A stretch of DNA of 56,453 nt from Trichococcus sp. GTDB taxonomy: Bacteria > Bacillota > Bacilli > Lactobacillales > Aerococcaceae. Of this stretch, positions 54,163-56,453 are shown in pieces. The DNA is taken from the NCBI GenBank assembly GCA_030153215.1, contig JASKKA010000001.1, positions 1 to 56,453 on the forward strand, read 5' to 3'. Each line of letters starts with the position of its first letter. Position 1 is the first letter of the stretch. A program made the position numbers and the translations under genes. A model generated the notes under the pieces. That model saw only the letters and a list, made by a program, of their open reading frames with translations, did no database searches and was not told where the DNA came from.

Positions 54163-55089
54163 TTATTTTTGTAATCCTTCAAGGGTCTTGCTGAGGGATT
54201 TCAAATCCTCCACATTATATACAGCGACCTCTTTGTTGATTTTTTTGATGAATTTGCTTAAAGTCGTGCCTGGGCCGACTTCCACAAAGGTGTCCACTCC
54301 CAGTTCAACCAACTTGCGGACGCTGTCTTCCCAAAGTACCGGCGATTCGATCTGACGCACTAAAAGGCCCTTGATGGCGTCTTTCGCTACGATCGTCGCT
54401 TCGGTATTGCCTACGACAGGTATCCTCGGTTCACCCACGTTCACCTCAGCCAAAGCCACTTCCAACTTTTCCGCTGCAGGATGCAACAGTGCTGTATGGA
54501 AAGGACCGCTGACGTTCAACGGGATAATGCGCTTCACGCCTTTGGACTCAAGAATTTCGATGGCTTTATCCACGCCTTCGATTTCTCCGCCGATAACAAT
54601 CTGCGTCGGCATGTTGTAGTTGGCAGGCGCGACATAGGCTGTCTCGCTCGCTTCCCGGCAAGATTCTTCGATGACAGAACGTTCCGCATTCATGACGGCA
54701 GCCATTTTCCCACGGCCTGCCGGCACAGCTTCGCTCATGTATTTTCCGCGTTTCGCTACGAGCGAAATAGCCTCATTAAAAGAAAAAGCATTGGCTTTCA
54801 CCAGTGCTGTATATTCTCCGAGGCTCAATCCTGCAACAAAATCTGGCTGAATTCCCTTTTCAGCTAGTAATTGATCAAGGGCGTAGCTAACCGTTAAGAT
54901 TGCTGGTTGTGTATATTCAGTTAAATGAAGCTTGTCATTCTCTTGGAAACATAATTCTGCAACATCGTAACCAAGTGTTGCTGAGGCTTCCTCAAAAACA
55001 GCGCGCACAACGGCATACTCGTTATAAAGTTCTTGACCCATACCGAAATATTGTGCACCCTGACCACTATAGACAAAAGCTGTTGCCAT
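54163..55089 (-). CDS. fabD: Malonyl CoA-ACP transacylase
   Basis: ATAFVYSGQGAQYFGMGQELY, VAGLSLGEYTALV, GPFHTALLHPAAEKL. Confidence 0.97.
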   Translation of the reverse strand: MATAFVYSGQGAQYFGMGQELYNEYAVVRAVFEEASATLGYDVAELCFQENDKLHLTEYTQPAILTVSYALDQLLAEKGIQPDFVAGLSLGEYTALVKANAFSFNEAISLVAKRGKYMSEAVPAGRGKMAAVMNAERSVIEESCREASETAYVAPANYNMPTQIVIGGEIEGVDKAIEILESKGVKRIIPLNVSGPFHTALLHPAAEKLEVALAEVNVGEPRIPVVGNTEATIVAKDAIKGLLVRQIESPVLWEDSVRKLVELGVDTFVEVGPGTTLSKFIKKINKEVAVYNVEDLKSLSKTLEGLQK

Positions 55090-55110
55090 TATTTCACCTC
55101 TATAAATTTG

Positions 55111-56070
55111 TTACTCAGCCCACAATTTAGCTTGGGCCAAAATAACTTCTTTGCATTCCGTCATATACTCTTGTATGATCTCGTGACACGTTTGTTCCTT
55201 CGAAATCAAACCGGCGATTTGTCCGGCCATCATCGAACCGTAGTCTTTATCGCCATCAACAGTCGCTCTTTTCAGAGCGCCTTTGCCCATTTCTTCAAGT
55301 TTTGCCAAGTCCGGATTTTCCTTGCTTGTCTCTTCTTTTTCGACTTGCAGATATTCTCTGGTCAACTTATTGCGCAACACACGAACAGGATGTCCGGTAA
55401 TCTGACCGGTAATGACTGTATCGATATCTTTCGCCTTGAGAATAGCATTCTTGAAGTTTTGATGTGCATTGGATTCTGTGGCAACTACAAAACGAGTACC
55501 TACCTGAACAGCAGATGCGCCCAACATGAAAGCAGCTGCCATCCCACGTCCGTCGCCGATACCACCGGCAGCGATGACTGGAATCGAAACGGCATCGACA
55601 ACCTGAGGAACCAGGGCAAGTGTCGTTGTTTTCCCGATGTGACCACCGGATTCCATGCCTTCGACTACGACAGCGTGTGCGCCATCTTTCTCCATTCTTC
55701 TCGCTAAAGCTACGGAGGCCACTACCGGAATAACGGTGATGCCTGCTTCTTTGAATTGGTTCATATAACGGGCTGGACTTCCGGCGCCGGTTGTGACAAC
55801 CTTAACGCCGGCAGCGATCACTGCTTCTACGATAGCATCGACATGCGGATTCAAAAGCATGATGTTTACACCGAAAGGCTTATCCGTCAATGCTTTCATT
55901 TTCGAAATTTTCTCATTCGCTACATCCACACTATCATGTCCAGTCCCGATAAGACCCAAACCACCAGCATTGGAAACAGCACTTGCCAAATCAGCATCCG
56001 CTACCCACGCCATTGCCCCTTGAATGATGGGATATTGAATACCTAATAATTCACATAATTCTGATTTCAT
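55111..56070 (-). CDS. fabK: Enoyl-ACP reductase II (FMN-dependent, NPD family)
   Basis: LGIQYPIIQGAMAWVADADLASAVSNAGGLGLIGTG, GMESGGHIGKTTTLALVPQVVDAVSIPVIAAGGIGDGRGMAAAFMLGASAVQVGTRF. Confidence 0.96.
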   Translation of the reverse strand: MKSELCELLGIQYPIIQGAMAWVADADLASAVSNAGGLGLIGTGHDSVDVANEKISKMKALTDKPFGVNIMLLNPHVDAIVEAVIAAGVKVVTTGAGSPARYMNQFKEAGITVIPVVASVALARRMEKDGAHAVVVEGMESGGHIGKTTTLALVPQVVDAVSIPVIAAGGIGDGRGMAAAFMLGASAVQVGTRFVVATESNAHQNFKNAILKAKDIDTVITGQITGHPVRVLRNKLTREYLQVEKEETSKENPDLAKLEEMGKGALKRATVDGDKDYGSMMAGQIAGLISKEQTCHEIIQEYMTECKEVILAQAKLWAE

Positions 56071-56095
56071 ACAAGGCCTACTTTCCTGCTACTGC

Positions 56096-56323
56096 TTATT
56101 CTGCTAATTGAGCGTCAACGTATTTAACTAAATCTTCAACAGTGTTGATGCCTTCGTCTGATTCGATTTTGATGTCGAATTCGTCTTCGATGTCGTTGAT
56201 GATTTGGAATAAGTCTAAGCTGTCCGCATCTAAGTCTTCTCTGAAGTTAGTTGCTAATTGTACTTCTTCTACTTCTTTGTCCAATTGGTCCACGATAATA
56301 GCTTGAATTTTTTCGAATGTCAT
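56096..56323 (-). CDS. acpP: Acyl carrier protein
   Basis: [75 protein letters not shown] (DSLD phosphopantetheine site). Confidence 0.97.
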   Translation of the reverse strand: MTFEKIQAIIVDQLDKEVEEVQLATNFREDLDADSLDLFQIINDIEDEFDIKIESDEGINTVEDLVKYVDAQLAE

Positions 56324-56453
56324 AATAAATTCCTCCAAATATGTTTTTTTTAGTTTGCTTAATTGCAATATCAAATGCATAAAAAATTTTAAAAACCTTT
56401 ATAGACAGCGAATTACTCAATAATCCAGTATTACCAATGCTTTGAAGCCATTG

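Noticed and set aside
56340-56400. Possible FabT operator upstream of acpP (tttgatattgcaat on the minus strand)
   Set aside because: Only a half-match to the palindromic TTTGATTATCAAA-type site; not convincing without the regulator or more sites.

Overview
This window is mostly core chromosome from a low-to-mid GC Firmicute. Gene order and protein content suggest the Lactobacillales, probably Carnobacteriaceae/Trichococcus-like (inference; no database search was possible). Most genes are on the minus strand. Blocks recognised: (i) rpsB-tsf-pyrH-frr; (ii) a SWIM/Snf2 helicase, an acyltransferase and a heterodimeric ABC exporter pair; (iii) yneF/lexA, apt-recJ, a LapA-domain protein, rnz, an OatA-like acyltransferase and obg; (iv) rpsU, phoH-ybeY-dgkA-era-recO-glyQ-glyS, with a T-box leader before glyQS; (v) a Fur-family regulator divergent from ppsR; (vi) a lemA/TPM pair and nfo; (vii) a T-box leader with hisS-aspS; (viii) a three-SH3b amidase, dtd and RSH (rel); (ix) deoC, rsmE, prmA and DUF3013; (x) gpsB, RNase P RNA and rlmL; (xi) an RNase HI-like protein, a cold shock protein and a TPR protein; (xii) the FAS-II cluster acpP-fabK-fabD-fabG-fabF-accB-fabZ-accC-accD-accA. 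I found no phage, CRISPR, transposase, defence island or obvious new multigene system. The most interesting unexplained signals are intergenic. They are a ~130-bp dispersed repeat present twice next to terminators, a hairpin-rich block beside the second copy, a 51/52-nt hairpin-bearing tandem repeat between ppsR and the TPM gene, and a hisS-aspS T-box whose candidate specifier looks like Asp (GAC) rather than His. A few small proteins have no family I recognise.
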